DNA from: Takifugu bimaculatus
Lineage: Eukaryota; Chordata; Actinopteri; Tetraodontiformes; Tetraodontidae
Assembly: GCA_004026145.2 (NCBI GenBank)
Contig: CP034975.1
Coordinates: 22,324,213-22,388,212, forward strand
DNA length: 64,000 nt
Direction of reading: 5' to 3'
Each line of letters begins with the position of its first letter. Within the stretch, counting starts at the first letter, position 1. The position numbers and the translations under genes are program-made. The notes below the pieces were generated by a model. That model was given only the letters and a program-made list of their open reading frames with translations, did not search any database and was not told the origin of the DNA. This document shows positions 11,257 to 23,574 of the stretch, piece after piece.

Positions 11257-14200
11257 TCAGTTAAAGGCCTGATTAAAAAGGTGTGTCTTGAGCCTCTTTT
11301 TAAAAATCTCAACAGTCTCTGCGGCCCTGAGGTTCTCCGGCAGGCTGTTCCACAGTCGGGGACCATAATAACTGAAGGCCGCTTCCCCGTGCGTTTTCGA
11401 GCTTACATGTGGAATGGTTAAAAGGCCGGTGCCCGAGGACCCCAGAGTCCGCGAGGGTTGATAGAATAAAAGCATGTCTGATAAATAAGTCGGGCCAAGA
11501 CCATTAAGACATTTAAAAACTAATTAAAGAACCTTAAAATCGATCCTGAAACGCACGGGGAGCCAATGCAGTGATTCTAAAACCAGTGTGATGTGCTCCC
11601 GCCCTCTGGTCCTCGTCAGCACCCGTGCAGCTGAGTTTTGTAACAATTGTAGGTTAGTGACGCTCTTTTTTGGAAGACCAGAGAGCAGGGCATTACAATA
11701 ATCTAAACGACAAGAGATAAAAGCGTGCACCAGCACCTCCGTGCTGGCCTGAGAGAGAAATGGGCGGACTCTGGCTATATTCTTCAGGTGGTAAAAACCT
11801 ACCTTTGTTATGTTTTTGATGTGTGGGATAAAACTAAGCTCAGAGTCAAAGATCACACCCAGATTTTTTACAAATTGAGATGGCTTAAAATCCTTTAACT
11901 TTGGTACAAGTTTCTCTCTCTGACCTTCAGGACCAATGACTAAGACTTCTGTTTTGTCCTGGTTGACCTGTAGGACGTTTTCTGCCATCCATGACTGGAT
12001 ATCTAAAATACAGTTAAAAAGGGCATCAACTGGCCCTGTGTCATCAGGAGCCATGGCGATGTACAGTTGCATATCGTCAGCATAGCTGTGGAAGCTGATG
12101 CCGTGGCTCCTGATGACGTCCCCAAGAGGAAGCATGTAAAGATTAAAAAGGGTTGGACCTAAAATTGACCCTTGGGGAGGTGGATTCTCGAGGAGCATGT
12201 ATCCATACTTACAAAGAAGCTTCAATCAGTAAGGTAGGAGGTGAACCAGTTAAGAACAGTACCAGAGAGGCCGACCAGGTTCTTCAGTCTATTCAATAAA
12301 ATATGATGGTCTACTGTATCAAAGGCGGTGGTCAGATCCAGTAGAACCAACACCGTGAGCTTTTTGTTATCTAGGTTACACCTGATGTCATTTAAAATCT
12401 TTAAAAGGGCTGTCTCTGTACTGTGGTTCATCCTAAAACCAGACTGATGCCTCTCTAAAATGTCGTTTGAGTTTAAAAAATCATTCACTTGGTTAAAAAC
12501 AAGTTTTTCTAAAATTTTACTTAAAAATGGTAAGTTGGATACTGGCCGATTGTCACAGCCCCTTTTCTCCAGTTCCCTCCTGTCCCAGTACTTTTCCACT
12601 GCCCTGCTCACACCACACCCTCTGATCACACACCTGCTCTCACTCACTGATCACACACCTGCCCTCACTCATCAATCAGCTCACCTACCAGTTTATATAT
12701 TCTCCAGCCTCACACTCACTCAGTGCCAGATTGTTCCTCTGCGTTCATGCAAGACTTTCCAGCGTTGTTTCCCTGCCGGATTGCCCGTTGCCGACCCTGC
12801 CTGTCTTCGTTCTGCCTGCCTTGCCTGTTCCCCGGACAACCTACCTGCTTTCTGCCCCTGACTACGACTTCTGCCTCAGCGTCTCTGGTTCCTGTCTGCT
12901 CACCTGGTTTAGACTTCTCCGCCCGGCCCCGACTTCGCTGCTGCTCGCCCCACTCCCCGAGCCTGCTTCCTGGTCTGCCTGAGTTCCTGTTTGCCCGTGG
13001 GTTAATAAAAGTCTTTACTACGGTCCAGCTTTTCAGAGTGCTGCATTTGGGTCCTAACTGCACCCGTCACACCGATAGTTATTTAAAACGCTGTGGTCTA
13101 GATTGCTCTTCTTCAGAAGGGGCTTCACCACCACCGTTTTAAAGGAGGTGGGGAAGACACCCGTCTGAAGAGAACAATTCACCATATATAAAAGATGCTC
13201 CTCAAAGAATCCATAAAATGTTTTGAAAAACGGTGTGGGAATTGGATCTAAAAGGCAGGTTGTGGGCCTTACTTGGGAGAAAACTCGACCAAGTGTCCTC
13301 GCATCAACCAGGACAAAACTCTCCAGTGTCTCCTCAGGTGAATGCAATGATCCAGGAGTGTTGTTGATTAAAATTTGCTGTGATAAAAGACTGGATCTAA
13401 GATCATCGATTTTACTCCTGAAGTGGTCTGCAAAGGCCTCGCAGAGGGTGTCAGTCGTTGTTGTCGGACACCTGTTAAAATTACCATTGGTTAAAAGCTC
13501 AATTGTGTGGAATAGAAATTTGGGGTTTTTATTGTCAGAGATTAGTTTTTTGAAATGAGAGGTTCTTGCTTGCTTGATTGTGTTATTGTAGGTTTTGAGG
13601 TGTTGATAAAATATTTCTTTATGAATGGTCAGCTTGGATTTCCTCCACCACCTCTCAGCACTCCTGCAGGATCTTTTCAGTTTTCTAATTTCTTCATTTC
13701 TCCACGGTGGTGCACGTTTTGTTCTTACAGTTTTTGTGACAAGTGGAGCCACAGAGTCCAGCGTTGACTTTAATTTATTGTTAAAAGTGTCAACAATAAA
13801 ATCACACGGTGCTGGTAAAATTTCTGCAGGAGTGCTCTGTAAAATCTGGATAAAATTTGCAGCCACTTCAGGAGTATGGTAGCGTCTCCTCACCGTTCTC
13901 ACAGGGGCCCTCCGCTGGTTAAAACTGGTGATGTTAAAAAACACACAAAAGTGGTCAGACACGGCCAGATCCACAACAGAGGACCCACCCACGGACAGGC
14001 CATAGGTTATGACCAGGTCCAGGGTGCGCCCTCTGTTGTGGGTCGGCTGCGTGACATGTTGTTTAAAATCCAAACTGTGAAGGAGGTTTAAGAATTCTCT
14101 GGACACTGGGTCCGAGGCGTTGTTGAGGTGTAGATTAAAATCACCAGTTATTAAAATCCTATTGTATTTAGCGTAAATGATTGATAAAAATTCCGAGAAT

Positions 14201-14331
14201 TGACTGATAAAAGAGGTGGAGTATTGGGGTGGTCTATAAACTGTTATGCTTAAAATAGGAGGGCTGCTAAAAACAAACGCATGATGCTCAAATGATGGAA
14301 ACGTATTAAAAGAGACCTCGCGTGAAGACAT
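11257..14331 (-). pseudogene. L2 ORF2: endonuclease (C-terminal part) and reverse transcriptase, broken
   Basis: From 14331 down to 13077 the frame carries the end of an apurinic-type endonuclease (ILITGDFNLHL, then VSDHFCVF as the SDH motif) and the start of the RT. It resumes at 12550 after the LTR with NLPFLSKILEKLVFNQV, then LLDLTTAFDTVDHHIL, a PQGSILGP motif, and the catalytic HSYADDMQLY. The C-terminus runs to about 11260. Defects visible: roughly the first 60 residues of the endonuclease are missing, there is a stop and frame change near 12225, and more shifts near 11475-11524. The enzyme family copies LINE RNA at a nicked target. Confidence 0.8.
12551..13071 (+). mobile_element. Solo LTR of a Ty3/gypsy-type element
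   Basis: A 521-bp insert that begins TGTCACAG and ends CCGTCACA, flanked by the 5-bp duplication ccgat (12546-12550 and 13072-13076). It holds a TATA-like 'tttatatatt' near 12690 and AATAAA near 13003. It splits the L2 ORF2 frame at a codon, and the frame is continuous if the insert is removed. The internal region was lost by LTR-LTR recombination. Reading frames inside it are chance. Confidence 0.85.
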
Positions 14332-14510
14332 TTGGGTCGTTTCTGTCCGTATGAAATGATGGTGTCAATGGAGTGAATGATCTGTGATGTTGATGGCAGA
14401 CATGGGAGTAGTGGTGGAGAGGCATGTATGGTGCAGCGTGCAGGGGGTGAACGTATATGTGAGTGTGAGTGGGGGGCAGAGCGTTGGTGTGCATGTGTTT
14501 TAACCAATAG

Positions 14511-15812
14511 TCAGGAAGTGGATGTTGTGCAGGAACGGACAGTCAAGTCAATGTTCAAAGATAGAAGCCGGGACCCCTCATGGTTTGGGTGAAGGCCATC
14601 CCGTTTAAAAAGATGGGGTCTATTTAAAAAGGCAGCAAAATTGTCAACGAAGGGGATACTGTTGCCCAAGCAGTACCCCTTCAGCCACAGGTGCAGCTGG
14701 CAAAGGCGGCTGGTGATGACGTCACCGTAGCGAGGTGGGGGAAGCGGGCCGGAGATAATTAGCCGCTTCCCCGTGTCCAGCAGATGGTCCACCAGGGAGA
14801 TGAAGTCCTGCTTCAGAACCTCCGACTGCTGAAATTTGAGGTCGTTGATGCCGGCTTCCAGAACCAGCGTGGATGCCGAGGGGTACTGTGCACTCAGCTG
14901 CAGGGCCGAGGATGTAACCTCCGCAACACGGGCACCGGGGTGACAGAAGGTCCGGCCATAGTGCACCGCCACATGCCTGACCATTGAGGTCCCGACCACC
15001 AGCACCGTGGGGGTGCGCTGCACCTGAGTGGCCGCCTCTGATCGTCTGGAGGTGCGGCGGTGGCGGCGAGGAGCCTGGGGATGGTGGCGCCGGGTCGTGG
15101 CTGCTCCTGACCAGGATGGTAGCGGAGGGCCATGTCGAGCGAGCTGACCCTGGTTCCTCATCTGGTGAGAGCCAGCTGGACGGACAGGACCAGGAGGCGA
15201 GCTGGAACAAGCGCCCACGGGAGGGAAGTCCTGCAGGCTTAGGATATCGTACCTGTTATCCAGTGGCAGATACGGGGGCGGAGGAGGGGGAGATGGACGA
15301 GCCCCAGCGCCCCTGGCCACCACCGACCAGGGTTCCCTTGGTTTGAGCAGTGTTGAGCTCACTAGGGCTCCTGCTCCGTCCCTGGCAATGAAACCCTGCG
15401 ATTCCGTGGAGCGGAGGAAGGAGGTGGAATGAGCCGCTCCTTTGGGCATGGCTCACTGGCGGTGCCGGCGGGACTCCGCCAGTGCTGTAGCTGGAATTTC
15501 AGCGTTGATGGCCCCGGTCCATGGCAGGGTGGTGTCATTCGTGGCCGTTGTGCTCCGGTCACCAGCGCTGGATGCCTTCAGGAGGGCGATTTGTTTCGCC
15601 TGGGACATAGCAACAGTGGAGAGGTCCAGCAGGTCGACCCGCAGACCCTGTCCCTCGGACCTCAAACGGGCGATATGTTTCTCCTGGGTCGAGGCGACAG
15701 CAGATGACTCGAGTATGAATTTGTCCCTCTCCTTGAGTTCGGACTGGAGCCCGGAGATGCTCTCCCTCAGTTTGGAGAACGTGGGGAGGCAGGACTCACA
15801 CACCGCCATCAT
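14511..15812 (-). pseudogene. L2 ORF1 with Cys pair, coiled coil and SGNH esterase domain
   Basis: The start at 15812 gives MMAVCESC, a zinc-binding-like Cys pair, followed by a predicted coiled coil of about 70 residues. A frameshift near 15450 joins this to a second frame containing a proline-rich linker and an SGNH-hydrolase domain. Visible there are VVGTSMVRH (serine block), EAGINDL (the GxND block) and KRDGLHPNHEG (the Asp and His of the triad). Esterase domains in ORF1 are known in fish CR1/L2 LINEs, where the protein binds RNA and possibly membranes or lipids. The triad residues are all present. It is labelled a pseudogene because of the frameshift. Confidence 0.75.
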
Positions 15813-16164
15813 GCCTGCAGCCTGAGCCGGGGGACAGCCACACTAGGCACCGTGCCAGCACATGGAGGTGAGTCCAGGTTAGCACCGTGCTAGCAGCGGG
15901 CAGGTGACTCCGCGAGATCGATAAAACTTAAAATTTTAAGATCCTCCGCACCGGTGTCTGCTCTTCAAAGTGATCTGTGTTCCGTGTAAAATGGTAACTC
16001 ACGGTCTGATGTTTTTGATGTTCCTCCTGTCGGACGCGATGTTAGCAACTGGAATGTGTTTCTTCTCTTTGAAGACGTTTCGCCTTCTATCCAGAAGGCT
16101 CCTTCAGCTCTGAACTCGCTGGGGACCGAGCTTGAAAATATAGCCCCTGTGGACCATTGGCATG

Positions 16165-17112
16165 TTAATGATCTGAGTGGTCACCTGAGAGTCGTTGACA
16201 GGGTTGTTGGTAGGGTCGTTCACCTGGTTTCGGTTGATGTGTCTCCCCTTTGTCTGCTGGCTCACTTGGTGGTGAGTCACCAGGTCTCCTGGAATGGTGT
16301 GAATGTTTGGTTTGTTGTTGGAAGGAGTGGAGGATTGCATTGTACGTGGGTGATAGGAAGTGCCTCAGCCCACCACCTCTGTTTAAGGATGGTTTTTCTA
16401 ATTTGACATGGATAGCTTCCTTGACACCCCTCTCAAACCAGCGGTCTTCTCTGGCCAGTACCTGTACTTGGCTGTCCTCGAAGGAGTGCCCGCTCTCCTT
16501 TAGGTGTAAGTGGACTGCTGAGTCCTGACCTGAAGAGGTGGCACGTCTGTGTTGTGCCATTCTTCTTTGGAGAGGTTGTTTGGGTTCCCCAATGTACAGT
16601 TCCTTGCATTCCTCCTGGCACTGTACAGCATAAACAACATTACATTATTTTTGTCTTGGTGTCTTGTCCTTCGGGTGTACCAGTCTCTGTCTGAAAGTAT
16701 CGCTTGGTTTGAACTGAACTGGTATGTTGTATTTCTGGAGGATCCTCCTAAACTTCTCAGAGACCCCGGACAGATAGGGGATCGAAACGCTGTGGTGTTT
16801 GTTTCTCTCCTCTTCTTTGGGGGGTCTCGTTTTCTTGAGTACTTGGTGAAGGCCCAGTCTGGGTAGCCACATGTTTTGAGAGCTGTCTTAATGTGGTCCT
16901 GTTCCTTCCTGCCTTGGGATGTGGTGGGTATTTCTTTGGCCCAGTGTTAGAGGGTTTTGATCACTCCCAACTTGTGTTCCAGTGGGTGGTGAGAGTCAAA
17001 CTGGAGGTATTGGTCGGTATGTTTAGGTTTTCTGTAGACTTCGATGGTGAGGTTTCTGTCCTCAGTGATCTTGACTACAGTCCAGACTGTTTCCTTTTAC
17101 ATCTTCCCGGGT
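16165..17112 (-). pseudogene. PLE reverse transcriptase C-terminus and GIY-YIG endonuclease, broken
   Basis: The minus strand from about 17112 reads as PLE RT remnants (a DSHHPLEHKLG-like region, degraded), then in the frame 16872-16645 SIPYLSGVSEKFRRILQK and VHPKDKTP, the thumb-to-linker region of the family. A frame change leads into VYAVQC...LYIGE and then, from 16560, MAQHRRATSSGQDSAVHLHL and DRWFERGVKEAIHVKLEK. This copy keeps more RT than the one at 1016-2071. At least two frameshifts separate the parts, and the RT catalytic motif lies beyond the truncation point. Confidence 0.7.
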
Positions 17113-17289
17113 GAATTTTACATGCTCGTCTGTTTTGTTTTCTTCAAATTTCCTCCTCCGTCCTCCTCCTTAACTCAGTGTTACAACATTAAGAAGTAAC
17201 ATTTGACCAAAATCCCTCCTTCAACTCACATTAGAACAGTCTCTAGAAGTGCCTTTTTCACTTGAGGAACATCACAAAGATGCTTCTTG

Positions 17290-17935
17290 CTTCCCTGCGC
17301 CTTCGGGTTGGGGAACAGGTTCTGACAGTTGTTTGTGCGTGAGGTGAGGGTAGGATGGAACCGGAGATCGACAGGCGGATCGGAGCGGCGTCAGCAGTGA
17401 TGCGGGCGCTTAACCGATCCGTCCTGGTGAAGAAGGAGCTGAGCCGGAAAGCAAAGCTCTCGATTTACCGGTCAATCTACGTCCCAGTCCTCACCTATGG
17501 CCATCAATGCTGGGTGATGACCGAAAGAATGAGATCGCGGATACAAGCGGCTGAAATGAGTTTCCTCCGCAGGGTGGCCGGGCTCAGCCTTAGAGATAGG
17601 GTGAGAAGCTCGGACATCCGGGAGGGGCTCGGAGTAGAACCGCTGCTCTTCCACATCGAGAGGAGTCAGTTGGGGTGGTTTGGGCATCTGGCTAGGATGC
17701 CTTCCGTACGCCTCCCTTTAGAGGTGTTCTGGACATGTCCCACCGGCCTCGAGGCCGGCCCAGGACTAGGTGGAGAGATTACATCTCTCGCCTGGCTTGG
17801 GAGCGGCTGGGGGTTCCCCCGGAAGAGCTGATGGAAGTGGCCGGGGAGAGGGCTGTCTGGGCATCCCTCCTGAAGCTGCTGCCCCCGCGACCCGGATCCG
17901 GATAAGCGACAGAAAACAAAACGAAATGAATAAAT
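17290..17935 (+). mobile_element. 3' end of a Rex3-like (RTE-group) LINE
   Basis: The frame from 17355 begins MEPEIDRRIGAASAVMRALN and ends about 158 codons later. It includes LTYGHQCWVMTERMRSRIQ and SFLRRVAGLSLRDRVR, the conserved C-terminal region after the RT fingers in fish Rex3/RTE elements. The non-coding end (gctgctgcccccgcgacccg, then ggataagcg) is diagnostic of the family and is followed by a short (TTTGA)n tail. The copy is 5'-truncated near 17290 and its frame breaks before the expected stop. Confidence 0.8.
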
Positions 17936-19564
17936 AAAGTTTGATTTGATTTGATTTGATGAGGTGATCCGAGAATGATATATAAAAATGTTATTAAAAT
18001 GAATGCAATAATAATAATACATGATAATGATAATAGCTATTTGTAAGAAAGAATGACATCTGCAGTTGAGATTGTTAGTCTGTATAAAATTCCTGCCGAA
18101 TGGTGGACTTCAACACTGAAATCTTTGTGAGATGGTGATTACAGTTCACAAAAACTCAAGTGGAAGATGTTAAGGTTCTGAGCCACTTGCTGTGGATTGA
18201 TGGATGGCAAACACAAGAAAATCACAAGAAACCACATTATTACCAAGAATGATGGCTTCAGCATTGTGCAACTCAGCTTCTTCTCTTCAGCCCTGTAGGA
18301 CTTGTTGGACATGAATATTTACAATAAAACACAAATAAACCCTTGGGGACAATCTGGAAGACAACAGCAATTTTGGGAGAAGAAAAAAATCAGCAAAACA
18401 ATGGCTGTTAATGTGGAAAACCACTCAGGTGTGTAAAGCTGATTGAGACTTGGACTCAAGGCTGTAACAATAGTACATCTGATAATTTCTGACTAAATAC
18501 TAAATATATCTGGATATCACAAGGTCAAATGGTTCTAAAGGACCAGCACAGACCTCTCGATAAAGTTCCCAAAAACCAAGCATTTAAGAGCATTGAAGCC
18601 AATGAACTGCTCTAAAAATTAAGATGTTCAAGAAAACATTCACTGCACAAAAACGGGCTCAACATAATGGAAACCCTAAAGGCTCGGTATTTCATTAGAA
18701 TGTGAGGGGGGGAAGTTTAAGTCAGTAAAAAAAGGGAATAGAAATATGGTGGATAGCAGATAAATCCAGACACAAAGCAGATAAGAGGGGGAAAAATGGC
18801 TGTGCCTGGGAGAGGGATAAAAAATGGAACATGGGCTAATGATCACAAGGCAACTTTTCACCCCTAAATTATCCCCACCAACCCAGAATTATTTGCTGCG
18901 CATTGTTCTGCTCTCTTTATGACATCCCGACAGCCTGGCTGTTGCTTGTGCCCTGCCAAGGGGCAATACAGGACTTATGAAAGGCCCAGAAGAGCTGGTG
19001 GCTCCATGGCGATCAGAGAGTGCATATATGCTTATGTATAAAATGTGCCTGACAGATATGAATGTGGATGTTCTGCCTGCTGATATAGCTGCCTCTCTAC
19101 CCTGCTTCAGCAGTGCAGGAGAGGGAAGCCATGGTGGGATTAGCATTTAACAACTGATAAAAAGTGTTAACATTTAATCTCTAAATGTTAACTGTCATAA
19201 TAGCTACATTTCAGTCAGCTATGGACAAAACTGTAGGGATAAGGAGTTTCAACATCTGGGTTCATTCTACTGGCTGAGCAAGAGGCTTACTCTGATCCAG
19301 TTACAGTCTTTGTGATAATTCTTGTGTTCTATATTCATTTCTGTGTTAATTTTTAACTCAGCAGATACCCCAAGTCAAGTGTTTGCATCCACTCTCCCTT
19401 CACAGGAGGGTGCTGGAGACAATCCCTTAGAACACTCGGTACTTTGCTCACAGATATCTCGACAGTGCTCTGAAGATATCCTGGCACCTCTCCCCGCTAA
19501 CAGAGCACCTTCCATGTTTTGTTTGTCTTGAACAACGAACCCTCCAATTTTCAGACCAGTTACA

Positions 19565-19637
<73 letters not shown>

Positions 19638-20713
19638 TCCTTATATATGGGTCTAAACATAGTGATTGTCTCTATATGAATACAACTTTTTCCATTATTG
19701 TTCACTCATCACACTGAGAATAAACCAATAATCTAAACAATCTGCACTGCATGGTGGAAAGACTGGGTGGTATAAGGATTTTTTATAGAGTTTAGAAAGT
19801 ATTTTTTCAGTCAGTTAGTACAAATGAAAATGTGTTCAGAGCAATGAACCAAGTAGTTAGCAGACATAACAAAAAAAATAAGAATGAAAACAACAGATAA
19901 CCCTTGGCAAAACTGTATGCAACCACATGAAGCCAATAAAGTAAAGGTGAATTTGAAGAACTGCACTAGGAACCCAATCTGACAAGCAATAACACATTCA
20001 AAACTACTGAAGTTCAGACATTTATTTTTTATTTTCTTTTAATCTGCTTGCAGGTGAACATGGATGAAGCTACAAAACTGGATGTCTTTCACTTTTGTTA
20101 AACTGCATACATTTATTTTTTTCCCCTTAATGCCCTGAACAGCAGCTGATTGGTTTGATAATTTACTGATTTATTAACTTTATTTATAATTCACACATCC
20201 AGCCAGCACCACATTCAACATTCTACTGACTCGACATTAAAGTTCAACTGCAGTCCATATTATTTATCTCAATGAGCCTGCATTAGCCAGCATGAGTTCA
20301 TGCCAATGTGCCTGTGAGCACGGCCCCAAATCGCCAAATGCTCAGAGCATCTGTCGAGAGCACCTTACAGCTCTCGATGATTGCATATATATTCTATGTT
20401 AATTTATTTCTTGTGTGTAATGACGCATGTGAGTAATTCATAGATTTAATAATAAAATATTTAATTTTATCAATATTTAAGATTAATAAAGATTAAGTAT
20501 TCATATATTTGGCATTATATTGGTCGCACATATGCATTTAAAAGTAAAACATGCTAGAATAGTTTTTTTTTATAGTCAGAAATTTGGTTGTGTTTCTTTT
20601 GATGGAGATATTCTATGAAAAAGGATTTATGTTTAAATGAAAGAGTTTTATACAATACTTTTTTATACAATACTGTTTTATTGTTGAGAATAATTTATGA
20701 AATTTCTCAATAG
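17936..20713. other. Host DNA, no gene recognised
   Basis: AT-rich DNA with a tetranucleotide microsatellite at 19565-19636. No convincing exon or transposon was seen. Confidence 0.4.
19565..19636. repeat. (TGTC)n microsatellite
   Basis: Eighteen uninterrupted tetranucleotide units. Confidence 0.97.
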
Positions 20714-21017
20714 CCCCTCCTGGGCTACCACCTTATCGTGGTGGAGGGGTTTGCGTGTCACAATGATCCTAGGAGCTCCGTTGTCTGGGGCTTTATGCCC
20801 CTGGTAGGGCCACCCAGGTCCAACAGGTCCTAGGTGAGGGACCAGACAAAGCATAGCCCAAGACCCCCTAATGATGAGAAAGATTATTAGTCCCAAGTTT
20901 TCCTTGCCCCGATGCGGGTCACCGGGGACCCCTCCTGGGGCACGTTGGCGAGCGCCTGGTGGCCGGACCTCTGCCCATGGAGTCCGGCCGGGCACAACCC
21001 GAAGAGGTAACATGGGA

Positions 21018-23451
21018 TTAAGATTAAGATTAAGATGGACTTTATTCATCCCCGTGGGGAAATTGAATTATAGTAGCAGCGAATGCAGAGTAAAGAGACA
21101 GAAAAAAAATAAATACAGATAGATTAGAATGTTATAAGCATATATACAGCATATATTATAAGCATATATATAATATATACATAATATAATATATACATAT
21201 TATAAGCATTATAAGCATATATACATAAATATAGAATAAATTAGAAATAAAATTACAACATAAACATTACACAATTATTGTTGAGTTGGTTTGAGTGAAT
21301 TGTACAGTTTAATGGCGGACGGCAGGAATGACTTCCTGTACCGTTCCTTGGAGCAGCGAGGCTGCAGGAGTCTGTTGCTGAAGCTGCTCCTCAGTTTGTC
21401 CACTGTGTTATGGAGGGGGTGGGAGGGACTGTCCATGATTGTCCGCAGTTTCAACACCATCCTGTCCCTCACCACCTCGTCCAAGTTATCAAGTCTACAG
21501 CCAACAACAGACCCTGCCTTTTTGATGAGTTTGTTGAGTCTGTTGGCATCCTTTGCTTTAATGCCTGCACCCCAGCACACTGCAGCAAAGAAGATGGTGC
21601 TAGCCATGACAGACTGGTAGAACATGTGGAGCATCCTGCTGCAAACACTGAAGGACTGAGTCTCCTGAGGAAATAGAGTCTGCTCATGGCCTTCTTGTAG
21701 ACAGCATCGGTGTTTGTGGACCACTCCAGTTTATTGTCCAGCTGAACACCCAGGAACCTGTAAGATGGGACTATTTCCACGTCCTTCCCACTGATGCAGA
21801 CTGGGGAGGGTGGGGACTTGCTTTTTCTGAAATCCACCACCATCTCCTTCGTCTTGGTCACGTTGAGCTGCAGAAGGTTCTCCCTGCTCCACCTGACAAA
21901 ACTCTCCACAAGGTCCCTGTATTCATCCTCCTGTCCATTCTCCACACACCCGACTATGACTGTGTCATCCAAGTACTTCTGGAGATGACATGTCTCAGAG
22001 TGGTACTGGAAGTCGGCTGTGTAGGTGGTGAACAGGAATGGGGAGAGCACAGTTCCTTGAGGAGCTCCTGTGTTGCTCATCAGGGGGTCGGACACACAGC
22101 TCCGCAGTCTCACAAACTGTGGCCGACCTGTCAGGTAGTCCTCGATCCAAGAAACAAGGGGAGCATCCATCTGCATCTTCTCCAACTTCGCCCTCAGCAG
22201 TCTTGGCTGGATGGTATTGAAGGCAGAAGAGAAGTCGAAGAACATGACCCGCACTGTGGTGTTTGGTCTGTCCAAGGAGGAGTAAGCCCTCTGCAGCAGG
22301 TATATCACTGCGTCATCAACCCCCACCTTGGGCTGATAGGCAAACTGCAGAGGGTCCTGAAAGGGGCTCACCAGAGGTCTGAGGTGTGACAGCACCAGCC
22401 GCTCCATGACCTTCATAATGTGGGAGGTCAGTGCTATTGGCCTGTAGTCACTCGGTGCCACAGGATGGGTCTTCTTTGGCACCGGGACCAGGCAGGATGT
22501 CTTCCAAAGCACTGGGATCCTCTGAAGATGAAGGCTCTGGTTGAACAGGTGCTGCAGTATCCCACACAGCTGCCTGGAGCAGTTCCTCAGCACTCGTGGG
22601 CTGATGCCGTCCGGTCCGGCAGCCTTTCTCTGGTTGAGCCTCTCCAGCTCTCTCCTCACCTGGCCAGACGTGAAGGATAGTCCTGTCGGGGGGATGGGTG
22701 ACATGCTGGGATCCATGTAGGGTGTCAGCAGGGGGGAGGGGGAAGAAGTTGGCAGAGGTGTTAGGGGCTCTGGGAGGTGTGAAGGGGACCCATTGTTATC
22801 CAGAGGAATATTGGGACAGCTGGGGGAGGGGGAGCTAGAGTCAAACCTGTTGAAAAACTGGTTCAACTCATTGGCTTGGTCCACGTTCCCATCAGCTGAG
22901 CGTATTCCTTTCTTCTGGAAGCCAGTGATCGTCCTCATCCCACTCCAAACATCCCTGGTCTGGTTCCTCTCCAGTCTCTCCTCCAGCTTCTTCCTGTAGG
23001 CGTCCTTGCTCTCCTTCAGACTGCGTTTCAGTTCCTTCTGTACACTCCTGAGCTCAGCCGGGTCCCCAGCAGTGAAGGCCCTCTTCTTCTTATTCAAAAG
23101 GGCCTTCAGGTCACTTGTCACCCATGGTTTGTTGTTTGGGTAACAGCGTACCTTCTTGGTGGGGACGGAGTTCTCAGTGCAGAACTTGATGTAGTCGGAA
23201 ACACAGTCTGTCAGTCCATCCAGGTCCTCACCATGTGGTTCACAGAGAGCAGACCAGTTGGTGGTCTCCAGGGCATCCCGCAGACAGTCCATAGCACCAT
23301 CAGACCATTTCATAACAGTCCTCACAGTGACTGGTTGCTGCTGAACCACAGGTGTGTATGATGGGGAGAGCAGCACGAGATTGTGGTCAGACTTGCCTAG
23401 CGGAGGGAGTGCAGTGGAGGTGTATGCATTGGTGATATTAGCATACAGTAG
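21018..23451 (-). mobile_element. Rex1/L2-group LINE inserted in the Rex3-like LINE
   Basis: The 3' tail on the minus strand is a short (AATCTT)n run at 21018-21034 beside 'aattccccacgggg'-like sequence, the usual 3' end of CR1/L2/Rex1-group elements in fish. A 5'-truncated ORF2 follows. The 3' UTR around 21120-21240 is AT-rich and repetitive. The insertion disrupts the leader-to-endonuclease region of the Rex3 copy. Confidence 0.8.
21275..23451 (-). pseudogene. LINE ORF2: end of endonuclease and complete RT domain, one frameshift
   Basis: The frame starts within the last endonuclease motif (GKSDHNLVLLSPSY). It contains the RT blocks RKAAGPDGISPRVL, SDYRPIALTSHIMKVMERL, MFFDFSSAFNTIQP, NTGAPQGTVLSPFLF and LQKYLDDTVIVGC, so the catalytic aspartates are intact. 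One frameshift between about 21640 and 21724 moves the C-terminus into another frame that ends at 21275 with FLPSAIKLYNSLKPTQQ. The open frame continues upstream to 23679, but those first ~75 codons are the Rex3 element read backwards and are not part of this protein. Closest group: Rex1/Babar or L2; the choice is uncertain. Confidence 0.8.
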
Positions 23452-23574
23452 ATCCCCTTCCCGTGGGCTCACCACCTGCAGGAGGGGCCAAGGGGGTCGG
23501 GTGCATTGGGTGTTGGGTAGCGGCTGAAGGCAGGGACCTTGGCAGTCTGATCTCCGGCTACATAAACTGGCTCT

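Larger units (their letters stand above)
10470..16045 (-). mobile_element. Nearly full-length L2-clade LINE inserted in the PLE
   Basis: The 3' tail on the minus strand is a (TTGAA)n run at 10470-10490 preceded by AATAAA. Reading upstream come a 3' UTR, ORF2 (endonuclease plus reverse transcriptase), ORF1 with an esterase domain, and a short 5' leader. The element interrupts a PLE whose sequence is continuous across it. A gypsy solo LTR at 12551-13071 sits inside ORF2. Several frameshifts and a missing stretch at the start of the endonuclease make it inactive. Confidence 0.85.
10411..17125 (-). mobile_element. Second Penelope-like element, split by an L2 LINE
   Basis: The 3' terminus lies at 10411-10469 and begins tgtctgtgta, the reverse complement of the end of the first PLE at 2061-2070. 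The element resumes at 16046 with 'caactgg', directly continuing the 'gtcaa' at 10465-10469 as in the first copy. From 16046 to about 17125 it includes the terminal arm, the GIY-YIG domain and the C-terminal part of the reverse transcriptase. It is 5'-truncated near 17125. Everything from 10470 to 16045 is a later L2 insertion. Confidence 0.8.

Noticed and set aside
12460..13142. Several overlapping frames around the solo LTR
   Set aside because: They cross the LTR border or lie inside the LTR on either strand; no protein family is recognised.
18889..19146. 85-codon minus-strand frame
   Set aside because: No recognisable domain or splice borders; left as host DNA.
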